Origin: Glandiceps talaboti
Lineage: Eukaryota > Hemichordata > Enteropneusta > Spengelidae
Assembly (NCBI RefSeq): GCF_964340395.1
Contig: NC_135562.1
Location: 21,247,892 to 21,311,891 of the forward strand
DNA length: 64,000 nucleotides
Reading direction: 5' to 3'
Notes under the pieces: generated by a model
What the model saw: only the letters and a program-made list of their open reading frames with translations
The model's database searches: none
What the model was told of the DNA's origin: nothing
Part shown: positions 25,327 to 40,128 of the stretch, piece by piece
How the letters are laid out: each line of letters starts with the position of its first letter
Position numbering within the stretch: the stretch's first letter is position 1
Position numbers and translations under genes: made by a program

Positions 25327-25860
25327 GGGGTTCAAAACTGTCCATGGTATTATGACATTCTTCAACTTTCAATACATGTACTTGTATGTGAATACCAAGG
25401 ATGCCATCTGGGCTGAAATTACGACCTTTTATTGGAGTTCATCCATTACTGAACAGGTCAAATAACTTGAGTTTTCTGACTTGGTGGGAGACGCCAAACA
25501 CGACTAACTTGAATGTCTTGGGTCAGAAGTCATCCAGAGAGTATCATTACAAGATGTTCGTACTTGACTTATTTTGAAAAAAAGACTGTAATGTTTTAGT
25601 AGTTAAACATTATCATTATACATCACGTGACTTGAACGAGACGACGTATGATATTATTATTGGACTTTAGATTGGGAGGTTCCCAAAAATAACTTTGCAA
25701 GGGGGGGGGGGTTACCTGAAAACATTTTTAAAAGTTGGAAATGTCCACCTATCCCCTTCCTGTCATAAACAATGAACGGTCCCTAAGAGGGACAGCATCA
25801 TGTAGGATAGCTATATTTCGAAATGTTGTATTCCGACGATATGTGCACTATTAGGAGAAT
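25325..25860. other. Unique DNA without recognised gene
   Basis: Contains a G11 run at 25701-25711. No coding features were recognised. Confidence 0.5.
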
Positions 25861-26720
25861 TGTGACTTTCCTTGAATAAGACGTTTATCGTTTATCGTCT
25901 GTATCATTGGTGTCTCGATCAAATTTGGAAAATGGTACTAAATATCAACAAATGCTTTATCATTTCGTTTACGAATAAGAAAAAGTCACTGCATTTTAAG
26001 TATGTGTTAGATGATAACGTTCTTGAGATAGTTTATAAAATCAACGACCTTGGCATTTTACTTACTTACAATTTAAGCTATAAGGAACATATCTTACTTA
26101 TTGTCAACAAAGCTTTTAGAATGCTGGGTTTCATAAAAAGAAGTTGAAATTATTTCGCTTACATTCGCATTCTATTAAAACTCTGTAAGTTACCTATATC
26201 AGAAATATTCTGGAATACGGCTCAATCGCTTGGTCTCCTTGGCAACAGAAATCACAGACTAGCATTGAAAGGGTTCAGGAAAAAATTATCAGATTTCTTT
26301 GTTAAAAAACGGGGATCATTTTATTTATGTTAACATACTCTTCACGGACCTGTATTATAATTTTGTATCTAGGAATAAAGTCGTATATATATTTTAACCG
26401 TCCTAATTATGCAACTTTATGCGAATTTTAACCTCGATTTGCCCATGCTCTCTCAGAGAAGGATTCTTTTAGACATGGTATTCTTATACAAGTGTGTACA
26501 TAATGTTTATGATAGTCCGTATATTCTCTAAGTTACGTTTTGATGTTCCGCAAAGGAGAACTAGACATTTTACTTGTTTTAGATCCGATGTCAGTAGAAT
26601 TAATGTTTTTACATATTGTGTCATTCAGAGATGAATGACAAATTATAATGAACTTTGTTGTTGTATTTTGAATATTGACATTAATTTATCTCTGAATTTC
26701 TTTTACTGATTTTGTACAGT
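25861..26720 (+). mobile_element. Jockey-like non-LTR retrotransposon remnant (RT thumb and C-terminus)
   Basis: The plus strand reads LNINKCFIISFTNKK, then INDLGILLTYNLSYKEHI and KAFRMLGFIKRS (25872-26147). Shifted frames continue with YIRNILEYGSIAWSPWQQKS and IERVQEKIIRF (26195-26300), then LPMLSQRRILLDMVFLYKCV and HNVYDSPYIL (26430-26530), and finally a tail near 26600-26710. These are the segments downstream of the RT active site in Jockey/CR1-type ORF2. The palm with the catalytic aspartates is missing. Multiple stops and frameshifts show an old copy. Confidence 0.8.
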
Positions 26721-29388
26721 CCACCTGGCAAGATTGGTTTTATATATTTGCCTTGTAATGTGCAAAAAGGGAACATAATATATTTTTCGTTTACCTTGTT
26801 TTAACTCCGAATACAAGGACTCAAAACTCCCATTTACTATTTATTGTTTTACATGTCTTTCATACAAATTGACGAAAGGGAGGCACCTGTCACAAGTGAA
26901 TTCACGTGGATCGACTCACACACTCATAAGATCGCCCTCAACGTCGTACATGTATCAGGGCGCCACTGCACCAACTTATGATTGGTGGCACACTTCTAAT
27001 GACACGTGACAGCTTGACACTGTTTGTACAACCCCTGCACGTCATAATAATTTATTCCAACATCTATGTACATATGGACGTACAGACTATTTGCCAATGG
27101 AGAGATTGGGATTGACAAAATTAGTTTTGACCAGGAACATTTCAAGTTGTTTCTCTTGTTACTAACTGTAGAACTAGCCATATTAGCCCAAGGCTGTTGT
27201 CATGTACTCAGATTTGAGCAACCAATACGAATAGTAATGTATATATGCACGATGCGTTACTAGGATACTGTGTGATATGGTGTCACGTGACGACGCAGTT
27301 ATTCTCCCATCTAATGACATTATCGAATAAGTCTGTTGTCAAGTTCTCTTAAGTTGACAAATGTAATTAAAAAGATTGCCATAAAAGTCCATATGATAAG
27401 GAAGTTGGGAAAAAGTCAACACGCCATATTTTTCCTCATTGCTTGTCACTTGATGGTGTTAGCTGCCTGGGTCTTTCTTATCGCTTTCAAACATGTCGAT
27501 GTTTTGTATGTGTCGTCAAAATTGTCTTACTCAAAATTTTTGCTTGTCTCTCACTTTTTCGCTACTTCTATTTTTATTTTGAGCCAGAATTGTATTTATA
27601 CATTTTTATAACAACGGGTCAAAACATTTTGTCAAAAGTGAAAACAAGTGCATTTTTGACACAATGTACTATTTATTTTCCCACATCTGTTCGGTCCCAG
27701 ATAGTGTGATATCTATGCACTTTGAGAGTGTATGATACCTGGTGGTCACGTGGTTTCTACTACCTTAACATTTCCCTAACAGGTTGATATGATGTCACGT
27801 GTTGTTCACCTGTCTGTGACCATGTACAGCTGTGATCAGACACAAGATTGTCATTACAAATGTGATAATATTGTTTTAAATAAACGATAGTAGTGTTTGG
27901 TACTCTAAATCAACTAAAAAAATATATCTGAGCCAATTTTTTGTAGTTTATTAACTCGTCTTTATCATTTTTACATAAATATAAGTCAACCACATATTTT
28001 AGTCGCTAAACGCAGCTGAGCAATGCAACTAAGATTTGTACTATTGAGTTCAAGATGACAACTAACGGATATTTATCATTCACCTCGTGAATTTATATTC
28101 GAGTTCACGAGGTTATATATAAGTTTTACCCCAAAAATGATATATGATGTCGGCAGCTCTAGTCACATGACAACTATCTCACCTTACTGTTGAGATCGAC
28201 ATCGTCTTTGTCAAACTAGTGGAGCCCAAGCTTTACAATTTGGATACAGATAAACGGGGTTGGTATTCTAACGAACTGTCAAAAACCAACTTGGAATACT
28301 TTGGATGTACTTAACGGGTAAAATCTACCTTAGTTTCCGCTCAACGTTAGGGTTGGGTTCCTGGGTTGGGTTCACCCGTTTCGGATGAATCGATAGAAAA
28401 CAGATCAATTTTATAAACTATGTCCTATATTGGGGTTCAAGATCGGAATTTTGGCCGTAAAAATGTCGAGTTGAAACGGTAATACGTGAAGGAGACACTT
28501 GATTGAAGGAAGATATTGAGGTTCTGTATTCATTTTTTTTATGAATATGGTGTGACCAATAAATTTTGTCTCATGAACTACGTCAAAATTGTTTGTTCGA
28601 AAGCTGAGTGTGTGTTATTATTAACTGTCATGTGAACAACACCACTGTAGCTGACACTGTGATACATCAGCACGTCGATACATATTAAGGCTATCTCCAA
28701 GTATTCACTTTATACTACTATACGAATAGTATGTCATAGCTATGCTTCATCACGTACACACGCCGTACATGTACCTTGATATCACCACTCGTCTCTCGTT
28801 TACATAATCTGGGACTCGTCAGCTGGTGAACGGAGAGAGATAACGGAATTCACCTCTCTGTCAAGTGTCTTCATATGTTGAATTCACACCATCACCATTT
28901 TACCTGTGTTCGTTACATATTTGAAGGAGTTTAATTCAAAGGGTGTTTGGGGTCTACAAGTTACCAGGGGAGGGGGTCAATTTTGATGGATGTTACCAAT
29001 GGTCGTTTGCGGTGCTTTTGTCTCTCTTATCCACATCAAATAAATATTCGATAAGTGCCATGTCAGTTAATTTCGTTTGAAGATGTTATCACTGTGTGTT
29101 CTAAACGACTGTTTTTCTCTCTAAAGTAACATGTTCTTACAAGTCTTGTGTCAAAGTATTCAAATAATTTGCCACGTCGTCAGTTTTTACCAAATTAACG
29201 ATAATTTGTTGTGAAATACAACTGAACTTGTATTTGTGTAATTGAACTTGGACTATTAAAAGGGGTATTTATAAATAATGCATGTCTATTACCTAGAAAT
29301 ATGAATAATTATGATGTAATTTGAATTAAAAATAAGGTTACACAAAAATAAACTGTCGTCAGCTACCGTTGTATTCCTGGTTGTAGTA
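26721..29388. other. Gene-poor unique DNA
   Basis: Short frames (27066-27263, 27336-27709) show no domains. Several CACGTG E-boxes occur (for example 27284-27289). No RNA gene was recognised. Confidence 0.5.
28082..28113. other. Perfect 10-bp inverted repeat
   Basis: ACCTCGTGAA and TTCACGAGGT are separated by 12 bases (TTTATATTCGAG). It could be a hairpin or a transposon-end remnant. No function is assigned. Confidence 0.7.
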
Positions 29389-29432
29389 ATGCTAGTAGTA
29401 GTAGTAGTAGTAGTAGCTGCTGCTGCTGCGGC

Positions 29433-29523
<91 letters not shown>

Positions 29524-29630
29524 AAAGCAATGGCAGCTTATTGTTGTTTTTGTTTTTGTTTCAAAGCCCGTGTCGCAAACACAGTTCAGGGATGTTTTGT
29601 TGTTGTAGCAGCCGCATCTGTTATTATTAA

Positions 29631-29675
<45 letters not shown>

Positions 29676-29747
29676 AGTCGTCGTCGTCGTCGTCGTTGTT
29701 GTTGTCGTCGTCGTTGTTGTTGCTGTTGTTGTTGTTGTTGCTGCTGC

Positions 29748-29792
<45 letters not shown>
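29389..29792. repeat. Trinucleotide microsatellite cluster (GTA, GCT, GTT, GAT, GTC)
   Basis: Positions 29390-29530 run through GTA, GCT, GTT and GAT tracts; 29628-29792 are GTT with GTC and GCT interruptions. About 100 bp of unique sequence lies between them. Long Val, Asp or Thr runs in translations are artefacts. Confidence 0.95.
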
Positions 29793-29794
<2 letters not shown>

Positions 29795-30915
29795 TCAAAG
29801 AGTATTGTTGGGAAAATAGAATGCGATGGTTGGAATCAATACAGTAGGATATATATTAGTTGGTAAACTTGTTTCTCCACACAGCTACAGGTTGTTCTAT
29901 GTCTTTCCATAAAAGATGATAAATGAACGATCGAGCTCCTTCATCATCAGTGTTTTCAAGGGATAGGAATACATTTAAAATTCAACATTGGCTTGTCAAG
30001 ATTGTTCATATTGTGAGTTAGCCGCACTAGTATTTTACAGTGGTCTGTGTTGATCAGTTTTTAAGTGTTGGTACAAGCATGGAGGTATAAGGTGAGATGG
30101 TACAAATGAGCGGTGTAGGTGTTGTTGTTTTCACATTGTTCAGAGTGCATTGGGTCGGAGTAGTAACTCGATACAAGAGTCCGTATTGACATGTGTGTTG
30201 ACCCGTGATGGTTGGTGTGTGGTTTTTTTTTACGTTGTCCATAGTGAACTGAGTGGTAGGAGTGTCCAGGACGGTATCAACTCGACTTATCACCCTTTAT
30301 TCATACACTGACTGAATGTTATCTAAATGAAAAGCTTAGGTTGATAAAAATCTCAACCGCTCCACCCTGTCAGTCAATTGAACATATAAAGTAGACGCTT
30401 AATGCTGAGCCACATCTTAAAAAATGCTTAGAAACGTCATGATACAAGTACTGCTGAAATCACAACTCTCCTCGTAAACTATATAATAGTCAATGCTGGC
30501 CACTTGTTGACAGGTAGTAACTTTGACAAATGATGTCATAAAGAGTTGAAACAAAGTGAATATTAAGTATTTTGACAGAAACAAAACCCTGAATTACTCA
30601 GTTTAATAGTCACGTATTGGAAATTGTCAGTGCAAAATGTGTCTCTTCACGTGCACGTTGATGTGAAATGTGTTTAAACTATGGTGGTGCACATGTAGTA
30701 AATTAAATGTGGAGATCATACGATTAGTACTTTACCCCTGGCACAGACCCACAACAACACAAAGGTCAGATACTTGATTATAGGAACTGAAAAAATTATA
30801 TGAGCGTGAAAAAAATGATACCCTTTTAACACTTGGTTTGTAGTAAGTCTTTGTAAATACACCCAAACAGGGTGCTGCCACTCACAGTGAATGTAACGAT
30901 TTACAATTCTGGTAC
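29793..30915. other. Unique DNA without recognised gene
   Basis: A 79-residue minus-strand frame at 30054-30293 holds two weakly similar blocks (TPTTQFTMDNVKK and TPTQCTLNNVKT), suggesting a diverged 75-90 bp duplication. It is not recognised as a gene. Confidence 0.45.
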
Positions 30916-31061
30916 ATACCTATAACGGAACAACGATCTTATAATTATATAACTTGCTCTACTCCAAGGGGAGAATAGCAAATAGGGTTAAATCCTTCAA
31001 CATAGCAAGGTCTGTCCCACCAGGTCCCCAATTATACATCTGGGTTAATTGGGGTACAAGC
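30916..31061. repeat. Dispersed repeat, copy 1
   Basis: Aligns in the same orientation with 59078-59227. Shared blocks are ACCTATAACGG/ACCTATAGCGG, ACAAC, CTCCAAGGGGAG/CTCCCTGGGGAG, and the strongest block CCAGGTCCCCAATTATACA followed by CTGGGTT. It is probably an old interspersed repeat of unknown class. Confidence 0.6.
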
Positions 31062-32361
31062 AAATAACTCTAACTACTTGACTAATTAGATGTGAAAATA
31101 ATCCTCCGTTTTGAAAAAAAATATATAAATTTGTCCAATTTCCATGTCAAGATTCTGTAGTTCGGTACATTCCTGATAGTATTCTCTTTAATAGCCACTG
31201 CAATAAATTTATTCTAAAATGAAAAAACAAACAATAATGTATCCATTATCATCATTTAGTAGCTAGTCGAAAACGTATTTGTTGAAAATTTGAAAGGGAA
31301 AGTACTTTAATTTGGCGATATTTCTATATTACACAGAGACGTAGATAGCAACCCATTACACGTAATTAAAGTTTATTTTCACTATGAAATGGACATGTTG
31401 CAACGTATTCTCTAGTCTTTTGTTATTATATGTCTTCTACAGCAGCAATTATAAATTATGTATATTTCACTTCCTGACAGCTATGCCTCGAATTCTTGAT
31501 TGATTAATTTTTTGTATTAAGAGTAAAACTCGTCCGAACAGGTCTGAATTTACTAGTAGCTGTCCGTCGTTTTAATGTTATCTCCCTCAGGCCCTGACAT
31601 GTATTGTCCGCTTACTTCTTCAACTATACCTCAGGCCACTTCTTTATATTGGTCTGAGACCATACGTAAGTTGTCGCTAAATCATTTTCCGTTGACATTG
31701 TTGTGTGAATTATGTAGAGTAAAAAACATACCCGGAAAATATACGGATGATGTTATGAACATTACATTAAATGTATATATTATTATTATGACATTATGTT
31801 ACTTCATTTACATGTATTAATAGTCGTATAATTGACACTTTTTGTATTAAGTTTTGTTATGATGGTTACTGTATTATGAAGGTTACTGTATTATGATTGT
31901 CGATTTTTAGATAAGTTTTTATTTCTTTATTGTGTCTTACGTTAAGTATTTTTGTTTCTATATCCACGTCTATCCAAATGTAGGTTTACTGTTCTGACCG
32001 GACTTTCACTTCTGTGTAATTGTACTCCAGTTAAAATTAAGAGAAAAAGTATTATATTAATATAAATTATGATGATAGTTCATATTTCAAACGATAAAGT
32101 TTTTCTCTTCTCTTAATCTCAGCAAGTAAAGAGTTGTGTCATCTGGAAACGAAAGGTGCTTTGTTTTCTATTTTCACAGCCCTTTGATTTATTGGTCACC
32201 GCTTGACACGCGTAAAGAACGCTATTTGGATCGTACAACGTCCACACAGATTTAGAACAGTCGACAATATACCGATATTTGCTTCATCGATCGTACAACC
32301 TTGCTCCGAGATTTCCGTAATAGCCGTAATCGGTTATATTACTGAAAGCAAACATACACAG
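31062..32361. other. AT-rich DNA without recognised gene
   Basis: Frames are short and AT-driven. No domains or RNA genes were recognised. Confidence 0.5.
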
Positions 32362-32528
32362 ATGTAATTTCTTTTCAAAATGGCTTGTTCAATCTTCGTG
32401 AGGCAAGCATAATATTTGACAAAATCTTCGATGTTGGAGGTCATATTCTCAATTTGTTGACTGAAAATGACAAACAGCTTGAACATTTCCCTGCCATCGA
32501 GCAGATTCATGGAAGACCCCCATGGAAG
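32362..32528 (+). other. Possible orphan coding exon
   Basis: Between an acceptor-like ACACAG (ending 32361) and a donor AAG|GTAAAT (after 32528) lies a 167-bp stop-free block. It reads FNLREASIIFDKIFDVGGHI and LNLLTENDKQLEHFPAIEQI, then HGRPPWK. Composition looks protein-like, and the splice signals fit phases 1 and 0. I do not recognise the family, and no partner exon was found nearby; a 269-bp GA tract follows at 32623. It may be an exon, an old transposon fragment or chance. Confidence 0.22.
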
Positions 32529-32622
32529 GTAAATGTTGAAGACAATGGTGATTTTGAAGCGTTCACTCTTCAAGTATTAATTATATAACAATACACTAGA
32601 AGCACACTGTACTGCTGAAATG

Positions 32623-35620
<2,998 letters not shown>

Positions 35621-37218
35621 GACTCGAACAGACATGCAGGGAGAAATATTGAGAGACAGATATATAATAGAGATATAGAAAAAGAGATAGGGAGAGGGGA
35701 GGGAGAGAGAAAGAGAAATACGAGGAATGGGGAAGAGATTGAAACAGAGAGCTATGGTGGTATTTTGACCCTAAACAGTATGAAAACAAGGATGTAAAAT
35801 ACTGAGAGAGTGATATGTTGTCAACGATAACGTTGTCAAACTAATTGCATTTGTCTAACATTAACTGACACCGTGTCATGACAACACCTTTGTTTCCGGG
35901 GGCCTCAATATTAGACTTTTCCACCAGAGTCTTTGTGTACTATTCGAAAGTGAGATTGTCTGTTCTTAGCAAATATACGTACACGCAACTGTTGAATTTA
36001 ATCAATTCTTTTGTCTAACTGTCTTTCAGTTGAAAGATAATGGGGGCATCCTTTGTGTTGTGTCAGATGTGAAGTTCATCATCCCTGTATTCATTGAGAA
36101 AGGACGATATATGCATATTTAATCCCCTATGAAGCAGCTTTTTATTTTAATTTGAAGCTGTAATTGTGAGAGGGAAAATATGCTAAACGGATTTACCAAG
36201 ACAGCTGTCCACCTAATCATTTTATATCGTTTTTAGACGCCATTTTCAGAGTTTCTGTACAGTATGCACTCATCAAGTTGAGACACGCATTGCAATAGAA
36301 TCGGTATCACTTCCTCTTTTCAAGCCATGTATTGTGGTTGTTGTCAAAATGGTAGCTTTTAATACTATTTTCACATTGTTAGAGTAGTTAGTCGTGTTTT
36401 AATTTTCTTCCCACGCAATCTCTCACTATTTGGACCCCTGAATCTACCGCTTTTCACGACTCGGAAGTGACGACTTTAAATACATGTATATCCGATATCT
36501 AAAACACCCAGCAGACGGATAAAGTTTGCCCACAGGACCATCTGTGCAAGAGACGGAGACGGCGTAACTTCCATTATTCAGGGTTACATGCCAACAAGAA
36601 GGTCACCAAACAAAACTCTGTAAGTTTCTAATCATAAATCCACAGACGTTGTTATATCACAAGAATCACCTTGAAATTTAAGTACAAATAAAAGTCCTTT
36701 TTTTTATCGTTCGTGTCCACTCTTGTTAAAACCGGATGTTTTTACACTAAAAACTGCTTGTAGATGATGAATTCTGTCGCGTGCCACAATCTGTCATTGA
36801 AAAGAGGAAACTACACAAGTAATTTATAGCAAAACATAGAAACAAAAATATTCCTTTTTTTCGAAAGAAAGGTTTTTAACATGGCTCGACATTTTGAGCA
36901 CTAAGCACAAAGTCTTTTATTAAAGACCAAATATTTCCGTGATAAATATAAATATAACTTGTATACTTGGTCTGGCTTAAACCATTCACGCCCAGTGCAA
37001 ACAAAACTTCGATACGGTTTTTATTTTACAAGTATTTTGTCCGTCAGTGAAAATGTTTGTTTTTTTCGAATTTCTAAACTCCTAAAATATCATGTATTTT
37101 CAAGAATTGTAATTTCGAATAATCTATACAACGTCAAATACACTTTGAAAGCCACGAACACTCTGTGTTGTATTTTTAGAAAATTACAATCGCCGCTCAT
37201 CATTTGAAGGACAGCCAT
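35621..37218. other. Unique DNA without recognised gene
   Basis: No coding domain, RNA gene or transposon end was recognised. Confidence 0.5.
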
Positions 37219-37269
<51 letters not shown>

Positions 37270-37292
37270 TAATGATAACAGACAGACGGACG

Positions 37293-37340
<48 letters not shown>
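37219..37340. repeat. (TTG)n and (CAGA)n microsatellites
   Basis: Positions 37219-37268 are TTG; 37280-37340 are CAGA with a short CGGA start. Confidence 0.95.
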
Positions 37341-37764
37341 TACATACCAAACAAATGTCGACCAAAGAAATCAATCTATAGTGACATGTGTGCCAATCTA
37401 CCAATATTTTTCGCCATCATCATGACTTGTAGCGTACGACCAGAGTGCAGCTAGCCCCTGGTATAAAGTTTGACAGTTCGACCTTTGACCTCGATGTCTG
37501 CTTCTGAAACCTTGACCTGCTGCAAATTTACAAAATACCTGTCGTGACGACAGTCCAGGTGAATTTGACAGGTTTTGTTTTCATGTCAAAATATTCCTAA
37601 AATATACGATATCCTGAGTTTAATGGAAAAGGGGTAACCATAGTTTAGAAGTATGGTTTCAAAATCTCGTCTGATATATAATGTAATGTGTCAAGCTACA
37701 ATAGATGACAATGTTTTCAGTATAAACGTCATGTTGTTGTCTAACTGTCAACAGTATAAGCTTA
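37341..37764. other. Unique DNA without recognised gene
   Basis: Nothing recognised. It ends in the TTA that flanks the next element. Confidence 0.5.
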
Positions 37765-38677
37765 GGGAGCCTTCAGTCATTACAGGAGGGGGGACAGGGG
37801 AATCAAGTAAGGTCTATTGCGTTAAATGAGACTTTCCCCTGTTTCCGATTTCTAAAAAGGTGACCCCGGGCCTCCCTCTCTCTAAAACAAGACCATCCCC
37901 GCTGTTTAAATATTTCAGAAACGTTTTAGGGTTAAAATGCTGCCAGACGTGAAAAGGTACATCGGAGTCTCAGAATCAATGGTAATAACTCGATCCCACC
38001 GCTGCCACCATATTTATACATTTACAGGCATTAGTTGTTTCCTACTACCACTACTGAAATTCTTTGAAGACACTGCATTAATCGATACCTGTATTTAGAT
38101 CTAATTGGCAGAGCTGAAGACACTGCATTAATCAATACATGTATTTAGATCTAATTGGCAGAGCTGAAGACACTGCATTAATCAATACATGTATTTAGAT
38201 CTAATTGGCAGAGCTGAAGGCCACAACTACCACTGAATAGATAGATAAACTACCGACACTGTCAGACTGAGGTCAGGATCCTCCCCAATATCTTACAACA
38301 CTCTTCACTAATGTGAGAACAACTCTTCCAAGTCTGATCACACCACAACTAAAACACGTTCCATTGCAAGGTGGCAGTTTCACAGTAATTTGACCGATAT
38401 ATTCTTACATTACTGTACAATGTGGCATTGTGGGATCTGGCAGTTTGGGAATATGTGACACCGGTGGCAGCGGTGGGATACAAAAATAACATCATAATAC
38501 AATGAGTCAAAGTTAAAATAGACCCTCTGCTTATTCCATTTTCTAAAACATGGACCTTCCCAGAGGACTGATTTGTATAATGTGACTCCCAATCCCCCAG
38601 CCCTCCCGTCCCCTCCCCCAGCCCTCCCGTCCCCTCCCCCAGCCCTCCCTTCATGCAATTACTGATCAAAGGCTCCC
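37765..38677. mobile_element. 913-bp PIF/Harbinger-like non-autonomous element with long imperfect inverted arms
   Basis: The ends are GGGAGCCTT at 37765 and AAGGCTCCC at 38669-38677, flanked on both sides by TTA (37762-37764, 38678-38680). A GG-starting terminus with a 3-bp TTA duplication is characteristic of PIF/Harbinger. The inverted arms extend about 250 bp imperfectly: TCCCACCGCTGCCACC at 37994-38009 is perfectly complementary to 38463-38478. The centre has three copies of a 50-bp repeat (38065-38220). No transposase is present. A partial relative lies at 21576-21735. Confidence 0.8.
38065..38220. repeat. 50-bp tandem repeat, 3 copies, inside the PIF/Harbinger-like element
   Basis: The unit is GAAGACACTGCATTAATCRA, TACMTGTATTTAGATCTAAT, TGGCAGAGCT. 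Copies 2 and 3 are nearly identical. It sits in the loop between the element's inverted arms. Confidence 0.9.
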
Positions 38678-38680
38678 TTA

Positions 38681-39713
38681 TGTGTCATTCTTGAAATGTT
38701 GTGAATATGTAGACGGTGATTTATCACCAACCTCGTTTTTATGGTCTTACGTTTAATTTGTTTTTTGACAACTGTGGTTATACATGTGGGGTAACCAGTA
38801 AAGTATTCCGTGCAACGAATCGCAAACATAACCTTGCTTGTCAAAACCACTTTAAACCAGTCTTGGAATGTCGATAAGGCAAAATGTCAGTTTAGTGGCT
38901 CTTGTAAAATACGACTGAATGTTGCTGTACTACTTGAGTTCTGGTTTTACAAGCCAAACGGGTAACTATATAGCAATGAAAACCCTAAATATAGTCGATG
39001 GAATGTAACGTCTGCCAACAATTCTCCCAACTTCCTTCTTTAGTGCTATTCACCACGACTCGACTCAGTGGGTTTGCAAACGTGTTGTTTGTCTCTACAT
39101 CGACCTTTCCTGCTTGGAGGGCATAGTCAACTTGAGTGGTAGTGATTTTCATACTTGCATCCTATGTGAATTAGTGGCTTGACTAGAATAGTTGGATATT
39201 TTCCATGTGCAATCACTGAGTGTGGAATCCAGACTGTACTGTTCCGAGTCTACGTTATACGCAGAAGGATTCCGGGCTACCTATCCGTAAGGTCAGGTCA
39301 ACTGACGTTACACTAAAACCGAGCAAGAGACAGGGGTGTGTCTGTCAGACGACACGGCCTGGTTAAACCACCTCCAGGGACTAAAACGACTAAAAGGCGT
39401 GGTGAATTGATTTAATAAGTTGGTGACTCATGATCGAATGACAGGTTTAGTTCTCTGAATGACTAAAATTGACGTACGTGTTTTAGTCGCAATTTTATCA
39501 ATTGCGAAACAAGCTTTAACATGTAATTAATAATACAACAGTAAAATACACCAAATCAGCTCAGATAGACATACAATATTTGAATCGAGATCGGTGGATT
39601 TTATTTTGTATTAATTACTGGTTTGATTATTGACAATATTTGATGAAGGTAACCAGACACTTAGGTGTTTTATTTATGTTTTATGCGGCCGGTGTCACTG
39701 TCCTGTTTATCAG
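38681..39713. other. Unique DNA without recognised gene
   Basis: No coding or RNA features were recognised. Confidence 0.5.
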
Positions 39714-39776
<63 letters not shown>

Positions 39777-40128
39777 AACTTCTGTGTCGATTAGTTGGCT
39801 TTTGTCGACGATGATGATAATATGATGTAACATGATGGTGGTGTTGGCGATGATGGTGATGGTGGGAAGGAGGATAAGGATGGTGGTGGTGGTGGTGGTG
39901 ATGATGGTGGTGGTGGTGGTGATGGTGATGATGATGGTGGTGATGATTGTGGTGGTGATGGTGATGGTGATGGTGGCGGTGGTGATGGTGGTGATGGTGG
40001 TGGTGATGGTGGTGGTGGTGATGGTGGTGGTGGTGGTGGTGATGATGGTGGTGGTGGTGGTGGTGGTGGTGGTTGTAGTGGTGATGGTCGTGGTGGTGGT
40101 GATGATGGTGGTGATGGTGGTGGTGGTA
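39714..40128. repeat. (GTT)n and (GGT/GAT)n microsatellites
   Basis: Positions 39714-39776 are GTT. Positions 39835-40128 are a mixed GGT/GAT array with TGATGG subrepeats. Long Val/Met or Thr/Ile frames through it are artefacts. Confidence 0.95.

Noticed and set aside
29389-29847. Poly-Val/Asp or poly-Thr protein
   Set aside because: Pure trinucleotide repeats explain it, and several frames are open.
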